A stretch of 25,066 nt of DNA from an uncultured Campylobacter sp. (GTDB lineage Bacteria > Campylobacterota > Campylobacteria > Campylobacterales > Campylobacteraceae): the NCBI GenBank assembly GCA_937965895.1, contig CALCKS010000105.1, positions 1 to 25,066 on the forward strand, read 5' to 3'. Under the pieces are notes generated by a model that saw nothing but the letters and a program-made list of their open reading frames with translations, did not search any database and was not told where the DNA came from. The position numbers and the translations under genes were made by a program. Each line of letters starts with the position of its first letter. Positions within the stretch are counted from its first letter, which is position 1. Shown piece by piece: positions 6,902-15,570 of this stretch.

Positions 6902-8125
6902 ATGAAAAAAGATGTGAAAAAAGTCGTTCTCGCCTATTCGGGCGGACTTGATACGAGCATTATTTTAAAATGGCTGCAAGACGAGTATAAATGCGAAGTG
7001 GTGACCTTTACCGCCGATATCGGTCAGGGCGAGGAGCTAGAACCAGCACGCCAAAAAGCGCTGGAGCTCGGTATAAAACCCGAAAATATATTTATAGAGG
7101 ATTTAAAAGAAGAATTTGCGCAGGATTTCGTATTTCCGATGTTTAGAGCAAACGCCGTTTACGAGGGCGAATACCTACTAGGCACCTCGATAGCTCGCCC
7201 GCTAATTGCTAAAAAACAAGCCGAAATCGCCGCCAAAGTAGGCGCCGACGGCGTGAGCCACGGAGCGACCGGCAAAGGCAACGACCAAGTGCGCTTTGAG
7301 CTAGGCTACTATGCGCTGGGAGATAACCTAACCATCATCGCTCCTTGGCGCGAATGGGATCTAAACAGCCGCGAAAAGCTACTAAAATACGCCGAAAAAA
7401 ACGGTATCAAAATAGAAAAGAAACCGGGCAAAAGCCCCTACTCTATGGACGCAAATTTGCTCCATATCAGCTACGAAGGCTTAGTGCTTGAAAACCCTGC
7501 TCACGCGCCGGAGGCTGATATGTGGCGCTGGACGGTAAGCCCAAAAGATGCTCCGAACGAAAGCGAAATAATAGAAATCGGCTACGAAAAAGGCGATCCG
7601 GTTAGCATAAACGGCAAAAAAATGAGTCCGGCGGCGCTGCTAGCCGAGCTAAACCGCTTAGGCGCAAAACACGGTATCGGCAGACTCGACCTCGTAGAAA
7701 ACCGCTCGGTCGGTATGAAAAGCCGCGGCTGCTACGAAACTCCGGGCGGCACGATAATGCTAAAAGCTCACCGCGCGATCGAGAGCATCACGCTAGACCG
7801 CGGCGCGGCACACCTAAAAGACGAGCTAATGCCTCGCTACGCAGAGCTCATCTATAACGGCTACTGGTGGTCGCCTGAGCGTATCATGCTGCAAGCGCTC
7901 ATCGACAAAAGCCAAGAAAACGTAAACGGCACGGTCAAAGTCGAGCTCTACAAAGGCAACGTCATCGTTCTAGGACGCGACAGCAAAACGGACAATCTCT
8001 TTAGCGAGGCGTTTTGTACGTTTGAAGAAGACAGCGTATTTGACCAAAAAGACGCGAACGGATTTATCAAACTAAACGCGCTTAGATTTATCATCGGACG
8101 CAAAAACGGACGCAAATTTAACTAA
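6902..8125 (+). CDS. argG: Argininosuccinate synthase
   Basis: This 407-aa enzyme joins citrulline and aspartate with ATP to give argininosuccinate, the penultimate step of arginine synthesis. The pyrophosphatase-type P-loop AYSGGLDTS is at 11-19. Other family hallmarks are SHGATGKGNDQVRFE, APWREWD, KSPYSMDANLLHISYEG, and GRLDLVENRSVGMKSRG. The length is standard for the short (non-MetB) type. ATG 6902 has AAGGA 6 nt upstream. It is probably the first gene of a run with rplI, hslV, hslU and era, and is divergent from the S4 operon. Confidence 0.97.
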   Translation: MKKDVKKVVLAYSGGLDTSIILKWLQDEYKCEVVTFTADIGQGEELEPARQKALELGIKPENIFIEDLKEEFAQDFVFPMFRANAVYEGEYLLGTSIARPLIAKKQAEIAAKVGADGVSHGATGKGNDQVRFELGYYALGDNLTIIAPWREWDLNSREKLLKYAEKNGIKIEKKPGKSPYSMDANLLHISYEGLVLENPAHAPEADMWRWTVSPKDAPNESEIIEIGYEKGDPVSINGKKMSPAALLAELNRLGAKHGIGRLDLVENRSVGMKSRGCYETPGGTIMLKAHRAIESITLDRGAAHLKDELMPRYAELIYNGYWWSPERIMLQALIDKSQENVNGTVKVELYKGNVIVLGRDSKTDNLFSEAFCTFEEDSVFDQKDANGFIKLNALRFIIGRKNGRKFN

Positions 8126-8138
8126 ATAAAGGATAAAA

Positions 8139-8585
8139 ATGAAAGTACTACTAATAAAAGACGTAAAATCGCTCGGAAAAGCCGGCGAAATCAAAGAGGT
8201 AAAGGAAGGCTACGGAAATAACTTCCTAATCGGCAAGGGTTTTGCCAAAGCCGCGACTCCCGATGTTTTGCGCCAGTACGAAGCCGAGCAAAAACGCAAG
8301 GCCGAGGAGCTAAAATACGAGATCGCAAATATAGAAAAGCTAAAATCCGAGATCGAAAAAATCACGCTCAAGATTAAAAAGCCGCTCGGAGCAAACGGCG
8401 CGCTATTTGGGGCGGTGACGAAGGATGAAATTTCAGAAGCGCTAGAAAAAAATCATCATCTAGTCGTAGATAAAAAGGCGTTTGACTTTGCTCACACTAT
8501 AAAAGCGACCGGTATCTACGAAGTGGACGTCAAGCTCGGCCACGCCGTGCGAGCTACGCTAAAACTAGACGTCGAGGGCGAATAA
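8139..8585 (+). CDS. rplI: 50S ribosomal protein L9
   Basis: This 148-aa protein has the classic two-lobe L9 layout. The N-terminal rRNA-binding domain is MKVLLIKDVKSLGKAGEIKEV followed by GYGNNFLIGKGFA. A long charged helix (about 45-80, EAEQKRKAEELKYEI...) links it to the C-terminal domain carrying GALFGAVTKDEI. L9 binds near the L1 stalk base and helps maintain reading frame. The ribosome-binding site AAGGA is 5 nt before the ATG, 13 nt after argG. The stop is directly abutted by the hslV GTG. Confidence 0.97.
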   Translation: MKVLLIKDVKSLGKAGEIKEVKEGYGNNFLIGKGFAKAATPDVLRQYEAEQKRKAEELKYEIANIEKLKSEIEKITLKIKKPLGANGALFGAVTKDEISEALEKNHHLVVDKKAFDFAHTIKATGIYEVDVKLGHAVRATLKLDVEGE

Positions 8586-9119
8586 GTGTTTCATGCGACT
8601 ACCATTTTAGCCTACAAAGGCAAGAACAAATCGGTCATCGGCGGCGACGGACAAGTAAGCTTTGGCAACACCGTACTAAAAGGCAACGCGGTAAAAATCC
8701 GCAAAATCCACGGCGGCAAGGTCCTAGCTGGCTTTGCCGGCAGCACCGCCGATGCGTTTAATCTCTTTGATATGTTTGAAAACAACCTCGAGCACGCCAA
8801 AGGCGACCTGCTAAAAGCGGTGATCGAGTTTAGCAAAGAGTGGCGCAAGGATAAATATCTGCGCAAGCTAGAGGCCATGATGCTGGTGCTTGATAGAGAG
8901 AAAATTTTTCTTTTAAGCGGAACAGGCGACGTCGTAGAGCCGGAGGACGGCAAGATAGCCGCTATCGGAAGCGGCGGAAACTATGCTCTCTCTGCCGCCA
9001 GAGCTCTTGATAAATTTGCCCGGATCGACGAAGAGGAGCTCGTAAAAGAGAGCCTAAAGATCGCGGGCGAAATTTGCATTTACACGAACACGAATATAAA
9101 AACCTACGTTTTAGAATAG
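8586..9119 (+). CDS. hslV: ATP-dependent protease peptidase subunit HslV
   Basis: This 177-aa proteasome-beta-type peptidase forms a double hexamer capped by HslU. Motifs are GGDGQVSFGNTVLKGN, AGFAGSTADAFNLFD, EWRKDKYLRKLEA and GSGGNYALSAARAL. In E. coli the nucleophile is Thr immediately after the initiator Met. Here the protein begins M-F-H-A-T-T, so the aligned threonine is residue 5 and a four-residue leader must be removed. The start is GTG at 8586, directly after the rplI TAA (8583-8585). That upstream stop fixes the start, since no other in-frame start codon precedes the TT pair. GAGGGCG at 8574-8580 can serve as the ribosome-binding site. Confidence 0.95.
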   Translation: MFHATTILAYKGKNKSVIGGDGQVSFGNTVLKGNAVKIRKIHGGKVLAGFAGSTADAFNLFDMFENNLEHAKGDLLKAVIEFSKEWRKDKYLRKLEAMMLVLDREKIFLLSGTGDVVEPEDGKIAAIGSGGNYALSAARALDKFARIDEEELVKESLKIAGEICIYTNTNIKTYVLE

Positions 9120-9126
9120 AGAAAAG

Positions 9127-10449
9127 ATGAATTTAACCCCAAAAGAGATAGTGAAATTTTTAGACGATTACGTCATCGGGCAAAAAGACGCCAAAAAGAT
9201 CATCGCCATCGCGCTGCGAAACCGCTATCGCAGGATGAAGCTAGATAAAACGATGCAAGACGATATCATGCCAAAAAACATCCTAATGATAGGCTCGACT
9301 GGCGTGGGCAAAACCGAGATCGCAAGGCGTCTGTCAAAGATGATGGGCTTGCCGTTTATCAAAGTAGAAGCTAGCAAATACACCGAAGTGGGCTTCGTCG
9401 GACGCGACGTGGAGAGCATGGTGCGCGACCTGGCAGCTGCGTCGGTAAATTTGGTCAAAGCCGAACAGCGCGAGAAAAACCGCGAGAAAATCGACGAATA
9501 CGTAAAAGATAAGATAATAAAAAAACTCTTACCGCCTCTGCCCACAGGCGCAAGCGAAGAGAAAAAAGCAGACTACGGAAAAAGCTACGAAAAGATGATG
9601 AGCAGGCTAGAAAACGGCGATCTAGACGATCTAAGTATCGAGATAGAGGTCGTGCAAAATAGCTTTGACGCAGGTGCGAACGTACCGCCCGATATGGCGC
9701 AGATGCAAGAAAGTTTCGTCAAAATCATCGGCCTAAGCAACAAAACCGTCAAAAAAGAGATGAAGGTAAAAGATGCCAAAGAGGCGCTCAAAAACGAAGC
9801 TAGCGATAAAATTTTAGATATGGAGAGCATCAAAACAGAAGCCGTGCGAAGAGCCGAAAACGAGGGCATAATCTTTATCGACGAGATCGACAAAGTCGCG
9901 GTAAGCTCCGGAAACTCGGGCAGACAAGATCCTAGCAAAGAAGGAGTACAGCGCGACTTGCTACCTATCGTGGAGGGTTCGACGGTGACGACCAAATTTG
10001 GCGCCATAAAGACCGACCATATCCTTTTTATCGCCGCGGGCGCCTTTCACATCAGCAAGCCAAGCGATCTAATCCCGGAGCTTCAGGGGCGTTTTCCGCT
10101 GCGAGTAGAGCTTGATAGCCTAGATGAAAACGCGCTGTATCAAATTTTAACTCAGCCTAAAAATTCGCTACTCAAACAATACGAAGCGCTTTTAAAAACC
10201 GAAAACGTGGAACTTAAATTTACGGATGACGCCATAAAAGCTATCGCCAAAATAGCTCAAAATGCCAACGAAAAAATGGAAGATATCGGTGCTAGACGCC
10301 TACATACCGTGATCGAGCGCGTGATCGAGGATATTAGCTTTGAGGCTAACGAGCACGGCGGCGAAACAGTAGAGATAGATAAGGCTCTCGTAGAAAAGCG
10401 TCTCTCAGACGTCGTCGAGGATCAAGATCTAGCGAGATATATCTTATGA
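9127..10449 (+). CDS. hslU: HslUV protease ATPase subunit HslU
   Basis: This 440-aa AAA+ unfoldase feeds substrates to HslV. The N-terminus carries the HslU signature LDDYVIGQKDAKK. Walker A is GSTGVGKTE (K62), the pore loop lies in EVGFVGRDVESMVRDL (Tyr replaced in part by the usual GFVG form), and Walker B is IIFIDEID (D252, E253). The inserted I-domain spans roughly 110-230. Sensor 2 is GARRLHTV, and the C-terminus DQDLARYIL is the tail that docks into HslV. The length is normal. It lies 7 nt after hslV and overlaps era by 4 nt (ATGA). Confidence 0.97.
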   Translation: MNLTPKEIVKFLDDYVIGQKDAKKIIAIALRNRYRRMKLDKTMQDDIMPKNILMIGSTGVGKTEIARRLSKMMGLPFIKVEASKYTEVGFVGRDVESMVRDLAAASVNLVKAEQREKNREKIDEYVKDKIIKKLLPPLPTGASEEKKADYGKSYEKMMSRLENGDLDDLSIEIEVVQNSFDAGANVPPDMAQMQESFVKIIGLSNKTVKKEMKVKDAKEALKNEASDKILDMESIKTEAVRRAENEGIIFIDEIDKVAVSSGNSGRQDPSKEGVQRDLLPIVEGSTVTTKFGAIKTDHILFIAAGAFHISKPSDLIPELQGRFPLRVELDSLDENALYQILTQPKNSLLKQYEALLKTENVELKFTDDAIKAIAKIAQNANEKMEDIGARRLHTVIERVIEDISFEANEHGGETVEIDKALVEKRLSDVVEDQDLARYIL

Positions 10450-11315
10450 AATCAGGCTTTGTAAGCATCATAGGTCGTACGAATGCGGGCAAAAGCTCGC
10501 TTTTAAATTTTTTGCTTGATGCGAAGATTACCATCGTCTCGCACAAGCAAAACGCCACGAGGCGCAAGATCAGCGGAATCGTGATGAACGGCGAGGATCA
10601 GATCGTTTTTACCGATACGCCGGGACTTCACGAGAGCAACAAGACGCTAAATAAACTAATGATAAACGAAGCGATAAAATCGATGGGCGACTGCGAAGCG
10701 ATCGTGTTTTTGGCGCCTATTCACGACAGCATAGACGATTACGTTAAATTTTTAAATTTAAATCCGCAAAATCCACATATCTTGGTGCTCACCAAGGTTG
10801 ATGAAGCCTCAAACGCCAAAGTGCTTGAAAAAATCGCGCAATATCAAAAATTTCAAGACAAATTTACCGCACTTTTGCCTTTTAGCGTCAAAAAGCAAAC
10901 CTACAAAAAGCCGCTTTTGGATGAAATTTGCAAGCTTTTGCCAGAACACGAGTATTTTTACGATCCGGAATTTTTAACGCCGACAAATGAAAAGGAAATT
11001 TTTCGTGAATTTATCCTTGAGGCGCTCTACGATAATCTAAGCGACGAGATCCCCTACTCTACCGACGTACTCATAGATAAAGTCAAAGAAAAACCTGAAA
11101 TAACTGAAATTTATGCCACAATAATCACCGAGCGCGAGATACATAAATCCATGATTATCGGAAAAAATGGACAAACCATCAAAAGAATCGGGATAAATTC
11201 AAGAAAGTTAATATCAAATTTTACCGGACAAAAAATCCTCGTAAAGCTCGTTGTAGTCGTGAAAAAAGACTGGCGCAAAGACGAAAAAACTATAAAAAGC
11301 TTGAATATTTTATAA
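10446..11315 (+). CDS. era: GTPase Era
   Basis: This 289-aa GTPase binds 16S rRNA and assists 30S assembly. The GTP-binding motifs are G1 GRTNAGKSS (10-18), G3 DTPG (57-60), G4 TKVD (116-119) and a G5 region near LLPFSVKK. The C-terminal KH domain holds IIGKNGQTIKRIG, preceded by the ITEREIHKS stretch. The ATG overlaps the hslU stop. Codon use becomes visibly more AT-rich in the last third of the gene, just before the AT-rich cts-type cluster. No terminator is evident between era and the next promoter. Confidence 0.96.
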   Translation: MKSGFVSIIGRTNAGKSSLLNFLLDAKITIVSHKQNATRRKISGIVMNGEDQIVFTDTPGLHESNKTLNKLMINEAIKSMGDCEAIVFLAPIHDSIDDYVKFLNLNPQNPHILVLTKVDEASNAKVLEKIAQYQKFQDKFTALLPFSVKKQTYKKPLLDEICKLLPEHEYFYDPEFLTPTNEKEIFREFILEALYDNLSDEIPYSTDVLIDKVKEKPEITEIYATIITEREIHKSMIIGKNGQTIKRIGINSRKLISNFTGQKILVKLVVVVKKDWRKDEKTIKSLNIL

Positions 11316-11340
11316 ATAAATATTAAGTCATATATTTTTA

Positions 11341-11349
11341 TGGTATAAT
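11341..11349 (+). promoter_or_regulatory. Extended -10 promoter of the cts-type operon
   Basis: TGGTATAAT is a perfect TGn-TATAAT extended -10 (box at 11344-11349), preceded by the T-rich TATATTTTTA expected of Campylobacter sigma-70 promoters. Transcription from about 11356 leaves a leader near 67 nt, with the ribosome-binding site AAGGA at 11409-11413 before the first ATG. It is the best-looking promoter in the window. Confidence 0.75.
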
Positions 11350-11422
11350 AGATGTGGCAAGATGCCTAGTATAGGGCAAAACTAACTTAGAATTTGAAGT
11401 TTATATTGAAGGATGCTTAAAA

Positions 11423-12934
11423 ATGGCAAAAAATAAAAATGAAGTAGCAAACATAGTAACGCATGATCCGTATTTGCAAACTTCATATGCCTTTTCAGGT
11501 AATAAAATTTCCCAAATAGACCTAAGCAAAGCAAATAAAAATAGTTTTTTTATGTCGTATATCAAATATAAAGACATGATGACGGGTAGCGTAGAAATAC
11601 CGCTATCAACGGACGAGGATGATATATCAAATTTAATAACAATCAAGGCTTATGAGCAGTTTGGTCTAGATCCGTCTTCTGAGTATAAATTTGTGTATAA
11701 CGAAACTTTAGGCATATCGTCTGAAACTAAAATTTTTAACGTATTTATATCTGACATTTTATCAACCGATCAATTATTCTCTTTGGCTCTTAAAAAAATT
11801 CCATATATAGACTATGTGGTGGCTGCCCCGCTAATGTTTCATACGCTTTATAAAAAAAATATGCTTCCAGCCCAAAATACCGATGCTTTCGTGGTGTTGC
11901 AGGATGATGATGCTTTTATAGCTATTTATCAAAACGGAGAGTATGTTCAATCAAGACCACTTAGGTATTCAATAAAAAATATTAGCGAGAAATTTGCTAC
12001 TTTAAGCGGCGATAAGCTAAACGATAATGTTTTTTTAAATATCATAAAAAATGGAACAAATACTCAAGATGATAGAAGTAGGGATTTTATAGTTGAAATA
12101 TTTGATGAAATTTCCTATTATATAGGAGACTTAATAAATAGTTTAAGTCGCTTTCTAGGATCAAATGTTTCAAATATAAATTTAGTAACTGACGTAAAAA
12201 TGGGTAATTTTGCAGAATTTATACAAGAGAAAGTAAGTATACCCACTAATTACCTTGATCTAAATATTGCCATAAATTCAAAAGAGGTTGAAGTTGATAA
12301 TATTCACAATATTATGGCAATCAATTCACAATATTACAAAGAAACGCAAGAAAACGATTTTAACTTTTCCAATTTTCTACGACCACTACCGCTATTTCAA
12401 CGCAATAGCGGTAAATTAATACTATATACACTGCTTGGACTACTAATTGGATTACTATATCCATTGTATCTTTATGTGTCAGGAATTATTACCGATGTAG
12501 ACACTGCCGATAAAAAAAGCGAATATGAAATCAATAATGCAGATAAAATAAGGATAGAAGGGGCAATAGCAGCCCTTGAACAACAAATTTCAGGCGTATC
12601 AAAATCTATCGAGGAAGAACAAGTTGTAATTGATTTTAGAAAAAATACTATTAAAGAAATTTATGATAAAAAAGTTAGTTATCCGATGAAGGGCGTTGTG
12701 TTATTTGAGCTCAGCAATCTAATAAACAACAAAGATATACAAACCGCAAGAATAAATAACTCAAATAGAGACATGAAAGTTACGTTAGTAAGCAAAGATG
12801 AAAAAAAGTTAACGGAGTTGATGCAAAATATAAATACCTCCGATAAATACTCTATATTAACGAAAGAAATTTTATTAGATAAAAAATATGGGGTACCTTC
12901 ATATGAAACAAATGTTACTATAAAGATTAAATGA
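11423..12934 (+). CDS. PilM-PilN fusion protein (MshI/GspL-like), cts-type machine
   Basis: This 503-aa protein combines two pilus-assembly proteins. Residues 1 to about 310 look like a PilM/GspL-type actin-fold domain; the stretch AFVVLQDDDAFIAIYQNGEY resembles the phosphate-2 strand pair. The nucleotide-binding glycines and acids are poorly conserved, as in GspL. A single transmembrane helix follows at about 332-356, then a coiled coil (about 368-410). The C-terminal periplasmic domain (about 415-503) resembles PilN's ferredoxin-like fold. It would link the cytoplasmic ATPase CtsE to the periplasmic PilO/PilP-like ring. It is the first gene after the strong promoter, and its stop overlaps the next ATG by 4 nt. 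I recall a transmembrane protein (Cj0660c) in the same place after era in C. jejuni. The identification rests on layout and gene order, not on strong motifs. Confidence 0.75.
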   Translation: MAKNKNEVANIVTHDPYLQTSYAFSGNKISQIDLSKANKNSFFMSYIKYKDMMTGSVEIPLSTDEDDISNLITIKAYEQFGLDPSSEYKFVYNETLGISSETKIFNVFISDILSTDQLFSLALKKIPYIDYVVAAPLMFHTLYKKNMLPAQNTDAFVVLQDDDAFIAIYQNGEYVQSRPLRYSIKNISEKFATLSGDKLNDNVFLNIIKNGTNTQDDRSRDFIVEIFDEISYYIGDLINSLSRFLGSNVSNINLVTDVKMGNFAEFIQEKVSIPTNYLDLNIAINSKEVEVDNIHNIMAINSQYYKETQENDFNFSNFLRPLPLFQRNSGKLILYTLLGLLIGLLYPLYLYVSGIITDVDTADKKSEYEINNADKIRIEGAIAALEQQISGVSKSIEEEQVVIDFRKNTIKEIYDKKVSYPMKGVVLFELSNLINNKDIQTARINNSNRDMKVTLVSKDEKKLTELMQNINTSDKYSILTKEILLDKKYGVPSYETNVTIKIK

Positions 12935-13584
12935 TGAGAAAAGATAATACACTTACAAAAATCGATAACTATTTTGATGAAAAAAAACCTAGCGAAGTAA
13001 CAATGATGTTAATTGTTGCTTTTTTCTTATCTGTTGCAATAGCATACTATGCGGTAATACCATATGCGCAAAATTATTATGATGACTCAATAAGGGAAAA
13101 TGATCGAATAACCCAGGATCTAAACAAGGTAAACTCTTATTTGGGTACCGTTAGCCAAGGTAACGATAGAAATTTTATGATAAATAAAAAACAAAATGAG
13201 TTATTACAACAGCAAAATAAGCTCGCTGATGCTCAAAACATGAATCAATATTTTGATAATAAGTTAAAAGAGCTATCATATCTAATTTTTAACGAACAGA
13301 GTTGGGCTGATTTTTTAGATAATTTAGCATTTTTAGCAAATAAGAATAATGTTAAAATAACAAAAATCATAAATACCTTTAAAGAACCCAATGCGCAGAA
13401 AATAGAGCAAGTGCTTGATGTAAATATATCTGTCGACGGTGATTATAGGGATATCGTAAGCTATATAAATGCTATTGAAGAATCAAAATTGGTAGTAGAT
13501 GTCAATAATATAGATATAAATTCTACCAATGGTAAACTAAAAGGGAATATGGGAATTTACATATGGGGGATGAAATATCAATGA
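12931..13584 (+). CDS. PilO-like (MshJ-like) inner-membrane alignment protein
   Basis: This 217-aa bitopic protein has a short cytoplasmic N-terminus and one transmembrane helix (about residues 20-42, MMLIVAFFLSVAIAYYAVIP). A coiled coil of about 70 residues follows, then a compact C-terminal domain (about 115-217) containing SWADFLDNLAFLANKNNV and a DVNISVDGDYRDIVSYINAIE stretch. That stretch matches the PilO pattern of 'v.v.G.y..v..Fl..l'. PilO-type proteins pair with PilN and set the geometry of the inner-membrane complex. Tandem ATGs at 12931 and 12934 are both possible starts. ATGA-type overlaps on both sides indicate coupling with the PilM-PilN fusion and CtsR. Confidence 0.75.
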   Translation: MMRKDNTLTKIDNYFDEKKPSEVTMMLIVAFFLSVAIAYYAVIPYAQNYYDDSIRENDRITQDLNKVNSYLGTVSQGNDRNFMINKKQNELLQQQNKLADAQNMNQYFDNKLKELSYLIFNEQSWADFLDNLAFLANKNNVKITKIINTFKEPNAQKIEQVLDVNISVDGDYRDIVSYINAIEESKLVVDVNNIDINSTNGKLKGNMGIYIWGMKYQ

Positions 13585-13991
13585 GAACTTATACTTTGTT
13601 TTTTTTAGCGATATTTTGCTCTATATCCATGGCGGATAATTCTCAAGAAGAGATAGAGCATTATAATCAGTTATTCGGCGCGATAAATGAGCAACGCAAA
13701 GGCTTAAATGAATCCGAACTAAAAACCATATCCGATCCTTTCTTAAAAACAAAAGCCGTTAGCATTGAAAATAACAATAATGTTTCGGATAATCAAACTT
13801 TTGATTTACAAGCAATATTCAGCAACAAAGCTAAAATTAGCGGACATTGGTATCGGGTAAAAGATAAAATAGGTGAATATGAACTGGTAAACATTGGATC
13901 CAAAAGTATTACTTTAGCAAATAAAGATGAAAAAATTGACTTAAATTTAACAAAAGGGGCAAATAAAAATGTCATTATTAAAATTAAATAA
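13581..13991 (+). CDS. ctsR: PilP-like periplasmic protein, CtsR position
   Basis: This is a 136-aa exported protein. The signal peptide is RTYTLFFLAIFCSISMA, with cleavage likely after SMA. The mature chain is short and flexible, ending in a small beta domain (about 90-136). That domain contains ISGHWYRVKDKIGEYELVNI and SKSITLANKDEKIDLNL, the pattern of the PilP/GspC homology region that binds the secretin N0 domain. It has no lipobox cysteine. I choose the ATG at 13581, not 13563. It overlaps the upstream stop as ATGA and puts the signal peptide at the N-terminus. The name ctsR rests on position: C. jejuni has, from memory, the order ctsR-D-P-X-E-F. It overlaps ctsD by 23 nt. Confidence 0.68.
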   Translation: MRTYTLFFLAIFCSISMADNSQEEIEHYNQLFGAINEQRKGLNESELKTISDPFLKTKAVSIENNNNVSDNQTFDLQAIFSNKAKISGHWYRVKDKIGEYELVNIGSKSITLANKDEKIDLNLTKGANKNVIIKIK

Positions 13992-15570
13992 TTTTTTTAA
14001 AATATCTATCATAGCTGCAATATCGTTAACATCAGCATATGGCAATAGTTGCGAAAAAAGGGTTTTTAATCTTAAAATTAATGAACAGGTTTCGGTCCAG
14101 GAAGTATTAACGCAATTATCAGATATGTGCCATTTTAGCGTGGTTACAAAAGACCAATTTGCTAAAGATGCTATAAGCGAGCCACTTTTTGGAATTAACA
14201 TAAAAGATAAAACATTAAATGAAATTTTTAGCCTTTTACTCTCCGAAAAAGATATGAGCTATACCTTTTCTCAGGATATACTAAAAATTTCGTCTCTCCA
14301 GACTAAAACATTTAAGATTGATTATATAACATCCGTAAGAGAGGGAACAGCTATCACAAAAGCTTCTGTTGATTCTGCTCCTATTGAAGTTGGCAACGAA
14401 AAAGAAGACGACGGCGAAGCAGATATTACAAAAGGCGGCGGCAAGCTTGACAACATCATAAGAACTGTTGAGAAATTTGATTTTTGGGAAAAATTAGATA
14501 CTGAAATTAAAGCGATACTAAACAATACTACAGAAAGTATCGTTGCGCCGGATCCTATCATCAATGCCAATGCAGGATTAGTCACTGTAACCGGCACAGC
14601 AGCACAGCTTAGAAGAGTTTCTGAATACATTAAAGATATTCAAGAAAGACTTAAAAAACAAGTAGTCATAGACGTATCTATAATATCCGTAGAGCTTGCC
14701 AATAGTTACACAAAAGGTGTTGACTGGAGTAAATTTAATATAGGTTTTAAAACCGGATTATACAATCGTACGGTCGTAACTGGCGTAACTGAAACAGTAG
14801 GACAAGACGCCGCTGGTAATCCTACGACCACTTTAAGTAGAACATATGGACTAATTCCGGCAAACGACCTATTTTGGTCAAATAGAGGAAACGGTCTTGG
14901 CGGTGGTTTTTCTCAAAGCATGAATTTGATTGCAGGTTTTAATTTTAATTTAGACGGCGTTTTAAATTTTCTAGAAACAAATGGGAGAACAAAAGTTGTT
15001 TCAAGCCCAAAAATTACAACTTTAAATAATCAACAGGCCCTAATTTCCGTGGGAGATAATGTAAACTATAGAGTTCAGGAAGAAAGCCAAAACAATAACG
15101 CTTTAAATGGTAAAACCACTATAACCTATAAGCAATATTCTGTTTTTATAGGAATTTTGCTTAACATTTTACCAGAGGTTTCAGACGATAATAAGATTAT
15201 GCTCCGTATTAATCCATCTCTTAGCAGCTTCAAATACAATGAAGATGATGTTAGACAAAGCACAACCATAAGAGAAATCGCACCAGATACTATACAAAAA
15301 AAGCTTTCTACTGTTGTGCAGGTAAATAGCGGTGATACAATCGTTTTAGGTGGGCTTATAGCTCAGTCTAAAGGCAAGGAAAATACAAAGGTACCATTCT
15401 TGGGAGACATCCCTGTGCTTGGACATGCATTTAAAAGCACAAAAGACAATCTTAGGACAACAGAACTTGTATTTATTATAACCCCAAGAATAGTTGACAC
15501 ATCAAACGCTACACCAATCAATCAGTCTCTTAAAGATTTAGGTTTTTCGAGGTCAACGTATGAGCAATAA
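13969..15570 (+). CDS. ctsD: Outer-membrane secretin of the DNA-uptake machine
   Basis: This 533-aa secretin has a signal peptide in its first ~27 residues. A periplasmic STN/N0-like domain (about 33-110, FNLKINEQVSVQEVLTQL) is followed by a Gly/Asp/Glu-rich linker and an N1-type domain (VTVTGTAAQLRRVSEYI). The C-terminal beta-barrel core has the family signature VPFLGDIPVLGHAFKS and ELVFIITPRIV. Secretins form the outer-membrane ring through which a pilus or pseudopilus passes. CtsD is required for natural transformation in C. jejuni. The size and order fit MshL. AGGGG (13955-13959) provides the ribosome-binding site. It overlaps ctsP by 11 nt. Confidence 0.9.
   Translation: MSLLKLNNFFKISIIAAISLTSAYGNSCEKRVFNLKINEQVSVQEVLTQLSDMCHFSVVTKDQFAKDAISEPLFGINIKDKTLNEIFSLLLSEKDMSYTFSQDILKISSLQTKTFKIDYITSVREGTAITKASVDSAPIEVGNEKEDDGEADITKGGGKLDNIIRTVEKFDFWEKLDTEIKAILNNTTESIVAPDPIINANAGLVTVTGTAAQLRRVSEYIKDIQERLKKQVVIDVSIISVELANSYTKGVDWSKFNIGFKTGLYNRTVVTGVTETVGQDAAGNPTTTLSRTYGLIPANDLFWSNRGNGLGGGFSQSMNLIAGFNFNLDGVLNFLETNGRTKVVSSPKITTLNNQQALISVGDNVNYRVQEESQNNNALNGKTTITYKQYSVFIGILLNILPEVSDDNKIMLRINPSLSSFKYNEDDVRQSTTIREIAPDTIQKKLSTVVQVNSGDTIVLGGLIAQSKGKENTKVPFLGDIPVLGHAFKSTKDNLRTTELVFIITPRIVDTSNATPINQSLKDLGFSRSTYEQ

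Noticed and set aside
11350..11422. c-di-GMP (GEMM) riboswitch in the cts-operon leader, suggested by the AGGGCAAAAC string
   Set aside because: Only about 70 nt are available and the paired GEMM helices and tetraloop receptor are missing. Only a short imperfect GCCTA/TAGGGC hairpin is visible.
13563..13580. Upstream ATG for the PilP-like/CtsR gene
   Set aside because: The ATG at 13581 makes a standard ATGA overlap and places the signal peptide at the extreme N-terminus.
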